Below are positions 53,374-61,816 of a stretch of DNA of 64,000 bases, piece after piece. The number at the start of each line of letters is the position of its first letter. Within the stretch, counting starts at the first letter, position 1. Source of the stretch: Microtetraspora niveoalba (lineage in GTDB: Bacteria; Actinomycetota; Actinomycetes; Streptosporangiales; Streptosporangiaceae); NCBI RefSeq assembly GCF_001570405.1, contig NZ_BBYM01000009.1, positions 62,001-126,000 on the forward strand, read 5' to 3'. Below the pieces are notes generated by a model that did no database searches, had not been told where the DNA came from, and was given only the letters and a program-made list of their open reading frames with translations. Both the position numbers and the translations under genes were made by a program.

Positions 53374-53487
53374 GGCGGATGGCTCCTCCGGCGCGCCGTG
53401 ACAGCTGGTCTCTGGTGCAACCGCTTCGCGGCTCCGGGCGCGGTGGTACAGGGCACGGTCCTACGCGCGCCGGAGGCCCCACCCGCC
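53374..53487 (+). repeat. 114-base element, copy B (left arm), diverged ends
   Basis: Same length and same internal strings as copy A (CGCTTCGCGG, GGTGGTACAGGGCACGGTC, GCGCGCCGGAG), but the terminal arms (GGCGGATGGCTCCTCCGGC versus GGCGGGTGGGGCCTCCGGC when complemented) have several mismatches. Copy A and copy B are direct repeats within the arm. Confidence 0.78.
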
Positions 53488-53796
53488 TCCGCTCCGCTTC
53501 CCCGCCGTTTCGGCCTCCCCGCTCCGCCGTTCCGATTTCCAGGTTCACCGCCGTATGGGTCGGTCTCGTTTCTCATGTCGGCGTGGGAGTGCTTCGCCTC
53601 GTTTCGGAAGGGGGGATGCCTTCCCGGCCCGGCCTTTTCGCTAGGGCGGGGATGTGGAGGCGGCCTTCTCGCCAGGCGGGCTCTCCGCCTCGCCGAAGCG
53701 GCGTTCGCACGGCCGTCGTCCAGGGAGTAGGTGAGTGGGGGCGTTCCGCAAGGCGGTGGGGTGGGCGGCAACAGGCCAAGGTGGCTTGACGAGTGG

Positions 53797-53853
53797 TTAC
53801 GCGACGAGCAGGAGCACGCTGATCGCCGGCATCACCACTGCGGTAGCGCCGTG
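53797..53853 (-). pseudogene. C-terminal stub of a DUF4267-like membrane protein gene
   Basis: Reading leftward, the last 18 codons before a TAA read HGATAVVMPAISVLLLVA, which matches the C-terminal helix of DUF4267 small membrane proteins as I know them. Upstream of His the frame is meaningless. Such genes are often neighbours of TetR regulators, so this looks like the end of the regulator's former target, whose body has been deleted. Confidence 0.45.
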
Positions 53854-53921
53854 GAGTAGAGGCGATGTCGCGCACAAGCGCGATAGCAGCGCTAGTTGTG
53901 ATAGCGACGATATTCCTATCG

Positions 53922-53949
53922 TAGACATGATGTCTAGCATTGCTATGAT
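53922..53949 (+). promoter_or_regulatory. Operator and -10 box of the TetR gene inside the inverted repeat
   Basis: TAGACATGATGTCTA (53922-53936) is a perfect 15-base palindrome, followed by TAGCA-T-TGCTA (53935-53945). TATGAT (53944-53949) is a good -10 hexamer just six bases before the ATG, so the transcript is probably leaderless. A repressor bound here would shut its own gene. Confidence 0.6.
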
Positions 53950-53955
53950 GTCGCT

Positions 53956-54549
53956 ATGTCCGCCATCGCCAAACGTCGCGAACGTGAACGCGCCCAACGC
54001 CATCAGCTGATCATCACGGCCGCCCGCGAACTGGCCGAGGCCGAAGGGTGGGAGGCGGTGACAACGCGAAAGCTGGCTGAGCGCGTCGAGTACAGCCAGC
54101 CTGTGCTTTACAGCCACTTCAACGGGAAGGACGCCATCCTGCGCGCCGTTGCCCTCGAAGGCTTCGGTGAACTCGCGGCCCGCCTGCGCCGTGCCCGGCT
54201 GGCCACCCCCGAGCCGCCTCAGGCGCTGCACGCCGTCTGCCGCGCTTACCTGGAGTTCGCGGCCGAGCAGCCCGCCCTCTACCAGGCCATGTTCGTCCTG
54301 CCGACCGATGTGAAGTTCGCGCACGCCGAGACGCCGCCCCCACTGCGCGCCGCTTTCGACGAGTTCGTGAACTGCTTCCGCTCGGACAACTCGCGACGTG
54401 AACTGTTCGCCGAAGTCACCTGGAGCGCGTTGCACGGCATGGCCGTCCTGTCGGACAGCGGCCGCATCCCCCCGAACGGCCAAACGGAGCGGCTCGACTT
54501 CCTTGTCACCCAGATCGCCGGCACACCAAGTGGACCGGCCACGCTGTGA
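53956..54549 (+). CDS. TetR-family regulator (WHG-domain type) enclosed by the inverted repeat
   Basis: 197 residues. The helix-turn-helix covers about residues 10-65 (QRHQLIITAARELAEAEGWEAVTTRKLAERVEYSQPVLYSHFNGKDAIL). The C-terminal domain has AVCRAYLEFAAEQPALYQAMF, characteristic of WHG-type TetR proteins. No Shine-Dalgarno sequence; the -10 box is six bases upstream, indicating leaderless translation. The operator palindrome suggests autoregulation. The likely former target (DUF4267 gene) survives only as a stub. The surrounding DNA is slightly more AT-rich than its neighbours. Confidence 0.9.
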   Translation: MSAIAKRRERERAQRHQLIITAARELAEAEGWEAVTTRKLAERVEYSQPVLYSHFNGKDAILRAVALEGFGELAARLRRARLATPEPPQALHAVCRAYLEFAAEQPALYQAMFVLPTDVKFAHAETPPPLRAAFDEFVNCFRSDNSRRELFAEVTWSALHGMAVLSDSGRIPPNGQTERLDFLVTQIAGTPSGPATL

Positions 54550-54743
54550 AGGGCCATTGAGAGGCCAAGGGGCTGAGCCGAGCCACTGGCAGGCCGAGGA
54601 AGGTACGCGGCCGTGATCGATGGCGGGCCTGGTTTCTCGGCGGATCCGTTCGATCTTGTCGTGAAGGTGGCCGGCGGCGGGCCGGTGGGACGGGGATCGA
54701 CCGAATCGCGTGGTCAGAGGGTGCGGCGGGGAAGCGAAGCGGA

Positions 54744-54857
54744 GGCGGGTGGGGCCTCCGGCGCGCGTAGGACCGTGCCCTGTACCACCGCGCCCGGAGC
54801 CGCGAAGCGGTTGCACCAGAGATCAGCTGTCACGGCGCGCCGGAGGAGCCATCCGCC
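54744..54857 (-). repeat. 114-base element, copy B' (right arm)
   Basis: Inverted counterpart of the copy at 53374-53487, nearly identical to it. Confidence 0.78.
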
Positions 54858-54985
54858 GCAGCGCAGCGGCGATCCCCGCCGTGCAGGACCATGCGCTGGT
54901 TTCCGGCCTGCGGTGAGAAGCAGGCCGAGGACGAGACGGTGCGGTGACGGCCACGGGGGCAAGGCGGTGGCGAGCGGAGCGGAGT

Positions 54986-55099
54986 GCGGGCGGTTGCTCC
55001 GGCGCGCGTAAGACCGTGCCCTGTACCACCGCGCCCGAGACCGCGAAGCGGGGAATCGCCAGAGCGCAACTATCACGGCGCGCCGGAGCAGCCGCCCGC
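54986..55099 (-). repeat. 114-base element, copy A' (right arm)
   Basis: Inverted counterpart of the copy at 53132-53245, with the same 22-base terminal inverted repeats. Confidence 0.8.
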
Positions 55100-55343
55100 C
55101 GTAGCGCAGCGGTCACCATGAGGCGACGAGAACCGAGCAGGGTTCCGTTCCGCCGCCGCCACCATTTACACCGGAGCAACCGCCCGCCGCAGCGCAGCGG
55201 TCACCATGAGGCGACGAGAACCGGATACGGCTCCGTTCCGCCGCCGCCACCATTTGCGCCGGAGCAGCCGCCCGCCGTAGCGCAGCGGTCACTGTTCGGC
55301 GAGGTGAACCCGGCACCGCCTCAATACCGCCACTCCAGCGCCG

Positions 55344-55976
55344 TCACCCCACGCCGAAGTCGGCCCGGCAGGCGTCCAGGCCGTGGATCTCCACCGGAAC
55401 GGGGGAGACGAAGTCCTCGCGCAGCAGCCGGAAGTGGTGGTCGACGACCCGGCGGCCGCGCACCGCGACGATGTCGTGGCCGTCGGGCCGGTAGCCGAGC
55501 TTGCGCGAGACGGCGTGCGACGCCTCGTTGCCGGAGAGCGCGGAGGAGATCGCGCTCTCCGCTCCGAGTCCCGCGAAGGCCAGGTGGAGTACGGCGGCGC
55601 GCATCTCGGTGCCGATGCCCTTGCCGTGGTGGGCGCGGCCGAGCCAGGATCCGCTGCCGACCTCCCGTGTGACGGCGAAGTCGGTCGCCCGCAGACATTG
55701 GGTGCCCACGACCTGTCCCTCGTGGACGATCATGAAGTAGCAGCGCCAGTTCTCCGGCGTCCAGTTCGCCAGGGCGGCGAGCTGGCTCCGGATCAAGCGT
55801 CCGGGCAGCTCCTCGGCCGGAGCGTCCGTCCAGGAGGACAGGAACGGCATGAACTCCGGGTCGTGTATTCCTTCGACGGCCCGGTCCGCGAGTCGGTCGA
55901 GGTCGTCGAGGGTAGGCAGCCGGAGTTCGAGGCGAGGCGTGGTCAGGCGGAGATCGAGGAGCGGCCAGTGACGCAT
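55344..55976 (-). CDS. GNAT-family N-acetyltransferase (RimJ/RimL type)
   Basis: 210 residues. It opens with TPRLELRLPTLDDLDRLADRA, as in the RimJ/RimL-like subgroup. The acetyl-CoA-binding loop is GRAHHGKGIGTEMRAAVLHLAF at about residues 113-134, and the NEASHAVSRKLGYRPDG strand-helix follows. It transfers an acetyl group to an unknown amine (protein N-terminus, antibiotic or small molecule). Standing alone next to the right repeat arm and divergent from the next gene. Confidence 0.91.
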   Translation of the reverse strand: MRHWPLLDLRLTTPRLELRLPTLDDLDRLADRAVEGIHDPEFMPFLSSWTDAPAEELPGRLIRSQLAALANWTPENWRCYFMIVHEGQVVGTQCLRATDFAVTREVGSGSWLGRAHHGKGIGTEMRAAVLHLAFAGLGAESAISSALSGNEASHAVSRKLGYRPDGHDIVAVRGRRVVDHHFRLLREDFVSPVPVEIHGLDACRADFGVG

Positions 55977-56077
55977 GGCCTGGATTGTCGTGGAAGGCGG
56001 GACATGACGGCATCCGTTTTTCTTTCTATCGTTGCTTGCGGGATGCCGGGCGCACCGCCGTACCTTCGAGGATCGAT

Positions 56078-56611
56078 GTGACCACCAGCAGGACGCCGTC
56101 GCCGTTCGAGCCGGGGGAGACCTCCCTCATCGTGAGGACGCCCGAGGCGGAGCCGATCGTGAGCCGATGGCGGGAGCGGTTCGACCCGTCGGCGGCGTAC
56201 GGCGTGCCCGCCCACGTCACCGTCCTCTACCCGTTCCTTGAGTACGCGCGGATCGACGCCGCGGTCGTGGCGGAGCTGCGGGAGCTGTTCTCCGGTCACG
56301 CGGCGTTCGAGTCGCGGCTCGCGCGGTGTGGCCGCTTTCCCGGCATCCTGTACCTCGTTCCCGAGCCGGAGGAGCGGTTCGTGGCGTTGACGGAGGCGGT
56401 GGCCGCGCGCTGGCCGGAGGCTCCGCCGTACCGGGGGCAGTTCGACGAGGTGATCCCGCACCTGACGGTGGCGGACGGCGACGACCTCGACACGATCGAG
56501 CGGGAGGTCGCGGCCCGCCTCCCGGTGGTCGTCCGCGCCCTGTCGGTGTCGCTGGAGGTGTTCGACGGCGAGCGGTGGCGTCAGGAGGCCGAGTTCCCGC
56601 TGCGGCCGTGA
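56078..56611 (+). CDS. 2'-5' RNA ligase-like 2H phosphoesterase
   Basis: 177 residues with two H-x-T motifs, the catalytic pair of the 2H superfamily: AHVTVLYPF at about residue 41 and PHLTVADG at about 127. The protein opens with TSLIVRTPEAEPIVSRWRERFDP. Members cleave or form 2',5' or cyclic phosphate bonds in RNA or nucleotides; the substrate here is unknown. The GTG start has GAGGA five bases upstream. Confidence 0.9.
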   Translation: MTTSRTPSPFEPGETSLIVRTPEAEPIVSRWRERFDPSAAYGVPAHVTVLYPFLEYARIDAAVVAELRELFSGHAAFESRLARCGRFPGILYLVPEPEERFVALTEAVAARWPEAPPYRGQFDEVIPHLTVADGDDLDTIEREVAARLPVVVRALSVSLEVFDGERWRQEAEFPLRP

Positions 56612-56680
56612 CCCGGGGCGTGCCTTCCGCCTGGTGAATTAGGACCGGTTTCGTCCTATTGGCCGTCTAGTGTCACCGGC

Positions 56681-57856
56681 ATGGCAGACAACAGCGAAAC
56701 CCGCCCTTTCCGCGTGGACGCCCCGGAGGCCGGTCCGGGCGGTCCACGGGTGCTGGGGCGGCGGGCGCTCAGCCGGGCGACCCTGGAGCGGCAACTGCTG
56801 CTGCGCCGCCACGACCTTCCGGTGGCCGCCGTGGTGGAGCACCTCGTCGGTCTGCAGGCGCAGACCACGCAGACCTGGTACACCGGCCTGTGGACGCGCA
56901 TCGAGGGGTTCCGGCCCGAGGACGCCTCCGACCTGCTGGCCGGGCGCGAGCTGGTCCGCGTCGCGCTCATGCGCTCGACGATCCATCTGGTGACCGCCGC
57001 CGACTGCCTGGCGCTGCGGCCCGTGGTGCAGCCGGCCATGGAACGCGGCCTGTACGCCAACAGAGCCATGCGGCCGATCGCCGGCCTGGACCTGGACAAG
57101 GTGGTGGCCGCCGGGCGGGAGCTCCTGGACGAGCTGCCGCGCACCACCGCCGAGCTGGGCGCGCTGCTCCACGAGCGGTTCCCCGAGGGCCCTCCCAACG
57201 CCCTCGCCTCCGTCGTACGCAACCTCGCCACGCTCGTGCAGGTGCCGCCCCGAGGGCTCTGGGGCGGGAGTGGGCAGACGCGGTACGCGACGGCCGAGAC
57301 CTGGCTCGGCCGTCCCCTCGACCCCGCGCCGTCCGTCGAGAGGACGATCCTGCGCTATCTCGGGGCGTTCGGGCCGGCCACGGTCAAGGACGTGCAGACC
57401 TGGTCCGGGCTGACCCGGCTCGGCGAGGTGCTCGACCGCCTGCGGCCCGGGCTCGTCACGTTCCGGGACGAGCGGGGCCAGGAGCTCTTCGACCTGCCGG
57501 AGGCCCCCCGCCCGGGCGAGGACGTGCCGGCGCCGCCGCGCTTCCTGTACGACTTCGACAACCTCCTGCTGTCGCACGCCGACCGGAGCCGCGTCCAGAC
57601 CGAGGCGTGCGCGAGGACGCGCTCGCACGTCAAGAACGGCCTCGTCCCCGGCGCTGTGCTGGTCGACGGGTTCACCGCCGCGAACTGGAAGATCAGCCGA
57701 GGCAAGGAGGGGGCCGTCCTCGAAATCCAGCCGTACGCCGCGCTGTCGCCGGGGGACGCGGACGCCGTCGTGGAGGAGGGGGCCCGGCTGCTCGGCTTCG
57801 CCGCCGCGGGCGCCGCGGCCCACGACGTGCGGATCCTGCCCCCGGTCCGCGGCTAA
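56681..57856 (+). CDS. Winged-helix protein of the AlkZ-like DNA glycosylase family (HTH_42)
   Basis: 391 residues. Family features: LGRRALSRATLERQLLLRR, then VEHLVGLQAQTTQTWY with the Q-x-Q motif of AlkZ-like glycosylases, RSTIHLVTAADC, WLGRPLDP, FLYDFDNLLLSHADRSR and VLVDGFTAANWKI. AlkZ itself unhooks DNA adducts and crosslinks for a toxin producer; relatives in actinomycetes often give genotoxin resistance or have general repair roles. No biosynthetic cluster is adjacent, so a general repair function is the cautious reading. Confidence 0.85.
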   Translation: MADNSETRPFRVDAPEAGPGGPRVLGRRALSRATLERQLLLRRHDLPVAAVVEHLVGLQAQTTQTWYTGLWTRIEGFRPEDASDLLAGRELVRVALMRSTIHLVTAADCLALRPVVQPAMERGLYANRAMRPIAGLDLDKVVAAGRELLDELPRTTAELGALLHERFPEGPPNALASVVRNLATLVQVPPRGLWGGSGQTRYATAETWLGRPLDPAPSVERTILRYLGAFGPATVKDVQTWSGLTRLGEVLDRLRPGLVTFRDERGQELFDLPEAPRPGEDVPAPPRFLYDFDNLLLSHADRSRVQTEACARTRSHVKNGLVPGAVLVDGFTAANWKISRGKEGAVLEIQPYAALSPGDADAVVEEGARLLGFAAAGAAAHDVRILPPVRG

Positions 57857-57892
57857 CCTGCGAGTCCACCCCCGATGTGGAGACGAGGAGCC

Positions 57893-58591
57893 ATGGAGAG
57901 TACGAACGGCGCGGAGCTGGTGCGCCGGGCCCGGGTGCTGGCGGGGAGGTCGGCGGACGCCGGCCGTCCGGTCGTGCTCGGGATCGCGGGAAAGCCGGGC
58001 GCGGGCAAGTCGACGCTCGCCGCGGCGCTGGCCCGGGCGCTGAACGCCGAGGCGCCGGACCGGGGTGTGGTGCTCGCCCCGATGGACGGTTTCCACCTGA
58101 GCAACGACGTCCTCGACGGACTGGGCCTGCGCGACCGCAAGGGGGCGCCCGAGACGTTCGACGCCTGGGGTTTCCTCGCCCTCCTGGAACGGATCAGGGC
58201 CGGGCGGGAGCCGGTCGTGTACGCCCCGACGTTCGACCGGGCCGTCGAGGAGCCGGTCGCGGGTGCGATCCCCGTCCCCAGGGAGACGCGGCTGGTGATC
58301 ACCGAGGGCAACTACCTGCTGCTGGACGGGGAGCCGTGGCGGCGGGCCCGCGCCCTCCTCGACGAGGTCTGGTACGTGGAGGTCGCGGACGCGCTGCGGC
58401 TCGACCGGCTCACCGCCCGGCACGCGGCCTTCGGCAAGACGCCCGAGCAGGCGCGGGCCTGGGCCACCGGCAGCGACGAGCGCAACGCGGAGCTGGTCGG
58501 CCGCGCCGCGGGCCGCGCTGACCTGCGCGTACGCTTGGACGGCTGGTCCTTGGAGACATTTGGCCAGGTTATGGGATTTGGTAGACAATAA
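57893..58591 (+). CDS. P-loop nucleoside/sugar kinase (PanK/FrcK-like)
   Basis: 232 residues. Walker A GIAGKPGAGKST (about 30-41), then LAPMDGFHLSNDVLDGLGLRDRKGAPETFDAWGF, typical of the uridine kinase/pantothenate kinase fold, and LVITEGNYLLLDGEPW. These features match the family annotated as nucleoside/nucleotide kinase or fructose-transport kinase. It phosphorylates a small hydroxyl substrate with ATP; the identity is not determinable from the neighbours. AGACGAGGAGCC precedes the ATG. Confidence 0.88.
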   Translation: MESTNGAELVRRARVLAGRSADAGRPVVLGIAGKPGAGKSTLAAALARALNAEAPDRGVVLAPMDGFHLSNDVLDGLGLRDRKGAPETFDAWGFLALLERIRAGREPVVYAPTFDRAVEEPVAGAIPVPRETRLVITEGNYLLLDGEPWRRARALLDEVWYVEVADALRLDRLTARHAAFGKTPEQARAWATGSDERNAELVGRAAGRADLRVRLDGWSLETFGQVMGFGRQ

Positions 58592-58652
58592 GCGGAATGT
58601 CCAGGTAGTCCCGTCGGGCGGTTCACCCGGCACGCGAACAAGGAGGCGCGAC

Positions 58653-60935
58653 GTGGCGAGGAAGGCACCCGGCGAGGACGTCAGCGACAAGGACCTCACG
58701 GTCGGACCGCCCAAGGAGTGGGCCGCCGGCATCCCGGCCGTCACGAACTCCCTGCGCATGTCGTACGACCAGATGGGCGCCGGGCGCACGCTGCTCACCC
58801 TGGCCAGGGTCAACCAGAAGCACGGGTTCGACTGCCCGGGTTGCGCCTGGCCCGAGGGCGACCACCGCAGCCCGGCCGAGTTCTGCGAGAACGGCGCGAA
58901 GGCCGTGGCGGAGGAGGCCACCACCCGCCGGGTCACCCGCGAGTTCTTCGCCGCGCACCCGGTGCGCGAGCTGGCCGGCCGCACCGACTACTGGCTCGGC
59001 CAGCAGGGACGGCTCACCGAGCCGATGCACAAGCCCGCGGGCGCGGACCACTACCGGCCGGTGAGCTGGGACGAGGCGTTCGCGATCATCGCCCGGGAAC
59101 TGCGGGCGCTGGAGTCGCCGGACGAGGCCCTGTTCTACACCTCCGGCCGCACCTCGAACGAGGCCGCGTTCGTCTACCAGTTGCTGGTCCGCAGGTTCGG
59201 CACGAACAACCTGCCCGACTGCTCCAACATGTGCCACGAGTCCAGCGGCTCCGCGCTCAACGAGACCCTGGGCATCGGCAAGGGGACGGTGTCGCTGGCC
59301 GACCTGCACCGCGCCGACCTCGTCTTCGTGGTCGGGCAGAACCCCGGCACCAACCACCCGCGGATGTTGTCGGCCCTGGAGAAGGCCAAGCGGAACGGCG
59401 CGCGGATCATCGCGGTGAACCCGCTGCCCGAGGCCGGGCTGCTGCGCTTCAAGAACCCGCAGCGCGCCTCGGGCGTGGTCGGGCGCGGCACCACCCTGGC
59501 CGACCGTTTCCTGCAGATCCGGCTCAACGGCGACCTCGCGCTCTTCCAGGCGTTGTCGCGGCTGCTGCTCGACGCCGAGGACGCCGCCCCCGGCACGGTC
59601 GTGGACCGGGAGTTCGTCGAGGAGCACACGTACGGCTTCGAGAAGTGGGCGGAGGGTCTGCGCGGCCTCGACTGGGACGAGGTGGCCGAGGCCACCGGGC
59701 TGGACCGGTCCGCCATCGAGGAGACCGCCCGGGACGTGATGGCGGCCGAGTCCGTGATCGTCTGCTGGGCGATGGGCCTCACCCAGCACAAGAACTCCGT
59801 CCCCACGATCCGCGAGGTGGTCAACTTCCTGCTGCTGGGCGGGAACGTCGGACGGCCCGGCGCGGGCGTCTGCCCGGTGCGCGGGCACTCCAACGTCCAG
59901 GGCGACCGCACGATGGGCATCTACGAGAAGCCCGGGGCGGCGTTCCTCGACGCGATCAGGGACGAGTTCGGGTTCGAGCCGCCCCGCCGCCACGGGTTCG
60001 ACACCGTCGAGGCGATCAGGGCCCTGCGCGACGGGCGGGCCAAGGTGTTCTTCGCGATGGGCGGCAACTTCGTCGCGGCCACGCCCGACACGGAGGTGAC
60101 CGAGGCCGCGATGCGCGGGGCCCGGCTCACCGTCCAGGTGTCCACCAAGCTGAACCGCTCGCACGCCGTGTGCGGCGAGGAGGCGCTGATCCTGCCCACG
60201 CTTGGCCGTACGGAGCGGGACGCCGACAGGTTCGTCACGGTCGAGGACTCCATGGGCATGGTCCACGCCTCGCGCGGGCGGCTGCGGCCCGCCTCGCCGC
60301 ACCTGCTGCCGGAGGTGGAGATCGTCTGCCGGCTGGCCCGCGAGCTGTTCGGTCCGGACGACCACCTGCCGTGGGAGGAGTTCGCGGCCGACTACGGCGC
60401 GATCCGCGACCGGATCGCGCGCGTCATCCCGGGGTTCGACGACTTCAACGCGCGGGCCCTGGACGGCTTCGCGCTGCCCAACGCCCCCCGCGACGAGCGG
60501 CGCTTCCCCACGGCGACCGGCAGGGCCAACTTCACCGTGAACACCCTGGAAGTGCTGCGCGTGCCCGAGGGCAGGCTGCTGCTGCAGACCGTGCGCAGCC
60601 ACGACCAGTACAACACCACGATCTACGGCATGGACGACCGCTACCGCGGGGTGAAGGCGGGCAGGCGCGTCGTCTTCGTGCACCCCGACGACCTGGCCGA
60701 GCGCGGCCTGGCCGACGGCGACATGGTGGACCTGATCAGCGAGTGGCCGGACGGGGAGCGCCGGGCCGAGGCGTTCCGGGTCATCGCCTACTCGACCGCG
60801 CGCGGCTGCTGCGCCGCGTACTTCCCGGAGACGAACGTGCTGGTGCCGCTGGACTCGGTCGCCGAGACCTCGGGCACTCCCACGTCCAAGAGCGTCGTGG
60901 TCCGGCTCAGCCGGTCCGGCGCGGCGACCGCCTGA
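58653..60935 (+). CDS. FdhF/YdeP-family molybdopterin oxidoreductase
   Basis: 760 residues. The N-terminal part lacks the usual four-Cys iron-sulfur motif of formate dehydrogenases, showing only HGFDCPGCAWPEG and EFCENGAKA. The molybdenum-binding region reads NMCHESSGSALNETLG, where the Cys takes the position of Sec/Cys in FdhF. Further motifs are VGQNPGTNHPRMLSALEKA, RGHSNVQGDRTMGI and the C-terminal dinucleotide domain (PTATGRANFTVN; SHDQYNTTIYGMDDRYRG). This is the YdeP type, linked in E. coli to acid resistance; its reaction is unknown. AAGGAGG lies six bases before the GTG. No FdhD or chaperone gene is adjacent. Confidence 0.92.
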   Translation: MARKAPGEDVSDKDLTVGPPKEWAAGIPAVTNSLRMSYDQMGAGRTLLTLARVNQKHGFDCPGCAWPEGDHRSPAEFCENGAKAVAEEATTRRVTREFFAAHPVRELAGRTDYWLGQQGRLTEPMHKPAGADHYRPVSWDEAFAIIARELRALESPDEALFYTSGRTSNEAAFVYQLLVRRFGTNNLPDCSNMCHESSGSALNETLGIGKGTVSLADLHRADLVFVVGQNPGTNHPRMLSALEKAKRNGARIIAVNPLPEAGLLRFKNPQRASGVVGRGTTLADRFLQIRLNGDLALFQALSRLLLDAEDAAPGTVVDREFVEEHTYGFEKWAEGLRGLDWDEVAEATGLDRSAIEETARDVMAAESVIVCWAMGLTQHKNSVPTIREVVNFLLLGGNVGRPGAGVCPVRGHSNVQGDRTMGIYEKPGAAFLDAIRDEFGFEPPRRHGFDTVEAIRALRDGRAKVFFAMGGNFVAATPDTEVTEAAMRGARLTVQVSTKLNRSHAVCGEEALILPTLGRTERDADRFVTVEDSMGMVHASRGRLRPASPHLLPEVEIVCRLARELFGPDDHLPWEEFAADYGAIRDRIARVIPGFDDFNARALDGFALPNAPRDERRFPTATGRANFTVNTLEVLRVPEGRLLLQTVRSHDQYNTTIYGMDDRYRGVKAGRRVVFVHPDDLAERGLADGDMVDLISEWPDGERRAEAFRVIAYSTARGCCAAYFPETNVLVPLDSVAETSGTPTSKSVVVRLSRSGAATA

Positions 60936-60948
60936 CGACGCGCACGGA

Positions 60949-60981
60949 AAGGCCCGCGCGGAGGGTGTCCGCGCGGGCCTT
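60949..60981. terminator. Bidirectional terminator between oxidoreductase and YcnI genes
   Basis: A perfect 14-base stem (AAGGCCCGCGCGGA, loop GGGTG, complement ending CCTT) between converging genes, 14 bases after one stop and 19 before the other. Confidence 0.88.
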
Positions 60982-60999
60982 CACGTCATCGGAGAGCGG

Positions 61000-61716
61000 T
61001 CACTGGGCCCGGCGGCGCAGGCCCGCCACCCCGACGGCGGTGCCCGCGACGCCGACGACGACCCCGATCGCGCCGATGAGCCGCGCGGTGCCGTCGGACG
61101 ACGAGGTCTCGGCCACCGCGGCGACCGACGGCGCGGCGGACGGGGACGCAGCGTGGCCGCCGGCCGTGTCGTCGCCGGCCGCGACCAGCTTCAGGACGGG
61201 CGCCGGGTGGTCCGGCTCGGAACCGTCCGCCTTGGCCGGGTCGGCCCACTTCACGACCTCGCCGCCCGAGTAGGTCTGGACGGTCGGGAACGCCAGCTCG
61301 TCCACCTTGCTGGGCAGCGGGCCGACCGACGCCTCGAACTCCTGGAACTGGCCGGGGCCGATCTTCCCGCCGGACCAGGTGATCTTCAGGACCGACTCGG
61401 TGATCGTGTCGCCGGAGTCGGACACCACGGGGGCGGGCAGCTTGCCCTGGGTCACCTTCACGTCCCAGCCCGGGACCGGCCGGACCGAGACGAAGGGCAG
61501 CGGGTTGTCGGTCGGGAACTCCACCTCGACCTTGGTGGTGGAGGCGTCGTCCCGCTCGTTCGGGACGCGGAAGGCGAGCTTGCTCCAGGAGCCCTTCACC
61601 GCGGATCCGGGGTTGACGCTGACATGGGCGAGAGCCGGTACGGCGAGGCCGATCGTGAGCGCGAGGGCACCGGCGGTGACGGCGGCGGCGCGGCGGGCGG
61701 CGGTGGTCATGGTCAT
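61000..61716 (-). CDS. ycnI: YcnI-type copper-binding secreted/anchored protein
   Basis: 238 residues. The signal peptide is cleaved at ALA-HVSVNP near residue 30; the new N-terminal His is the copper ligand of YcnI proteins. The DUF1775 domain covers about 31-175 (KLAFRVPNERDDASTTKVEVEFP; PLPFVSVRPVPGWDVKV). A Ser/Ala-rich linker, a membrane helix (LIGAIGVVVGVAGTAVGVAG) and a basic tail (LRRRAQ) anchor it to the membrane. It handles copper outside the membrane, probably passing it to the CopD-CtaG protein encoded divergently nearby. Confidence 0.94.
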   Translation of the reverse strand: MTMTTAARRAAAVTAGALALTIGLAVPALAHVSVNPGSAVKGSWSKLAFRVPNERDDASTTKVEVEFPTDNPLPFVSVRPVPGWDVKVTQGKLPAPVVSDSGDTITESVLKITWSGGKIGPGQFQEFEASVGPLPSKVDELAFPTVQTYSGGEVVKWADPAKADGSEPDHPAPVLKLVAAGDDTAGGHAASPSAAPSVAAVAETSSSDGTARLIGAIGVVVGVAGTAVGVAGLRRRAQ

Positions 61717-61816
61717 GGGAGGTCTCCAGTCGTCTTCGTGAATGCCGGAAGGGCGCGAACCGCCGGACGGGCGGGGAGGGGCCCCGGCCCTGGGGGACGC
61801 GGTCGCGCGCGGAACG

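Larger units (their letters stand above)
52936..53507 (+). repeat. Left arm of a 569-base inverted repeat
   Basis: The stretch 52939-53507 reads in the opposite direction as 54724-55292, both exactly 569 bases. It begins with two complete 88-base tandem units (starts at 52936 and 53024) and a third start at 53112 that runs into a longer non-tandem section. In the section from 53112 on, I count about five mismatches with the other arm outside one diverged patch of about 29 bases (53336-53364). The arm includes two copies of a 114-base palindromic-ended element. No credible gene in either strand. Confidence 0.93.
54724..55292 (-). repeat. Right arm of the 569-base inverted repeat
   Basis: Inverted copy of 52939-53507, same length. 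Its 88-base units start (on the minus strand) at 55207 and 55119, and a partial first unit runs 55292-55208. Unit variants are shuffled compared with the left arm: the second unit here resembles the first unit there (GTTGCTCCGGTGTAAATGG). It ends 52 bases from the stop codon of the acetyltransferase gene. Confidence 0.93.

Noticed and set aside
53155-53730. Open frames inside and next to the left repeat arm
   Set aside because: The same sequence is open in several frames and in both arms; no recognisable domain and the frames end abruptly at the arm boundary.
54613-55011. Open frame inside the right repeat arm
   Set aside because: Mirror of the left-arm frames; it follows the repeat, not codon usage, and lacks any domain.
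52936-55292. Inverted repeat as a classical insertion sequence or composite transposon
   Set aside because: No transposase gene, DDE/DEDD motif or short flanking target duplication is visible; the only intact gene inside is a TetR regulator.
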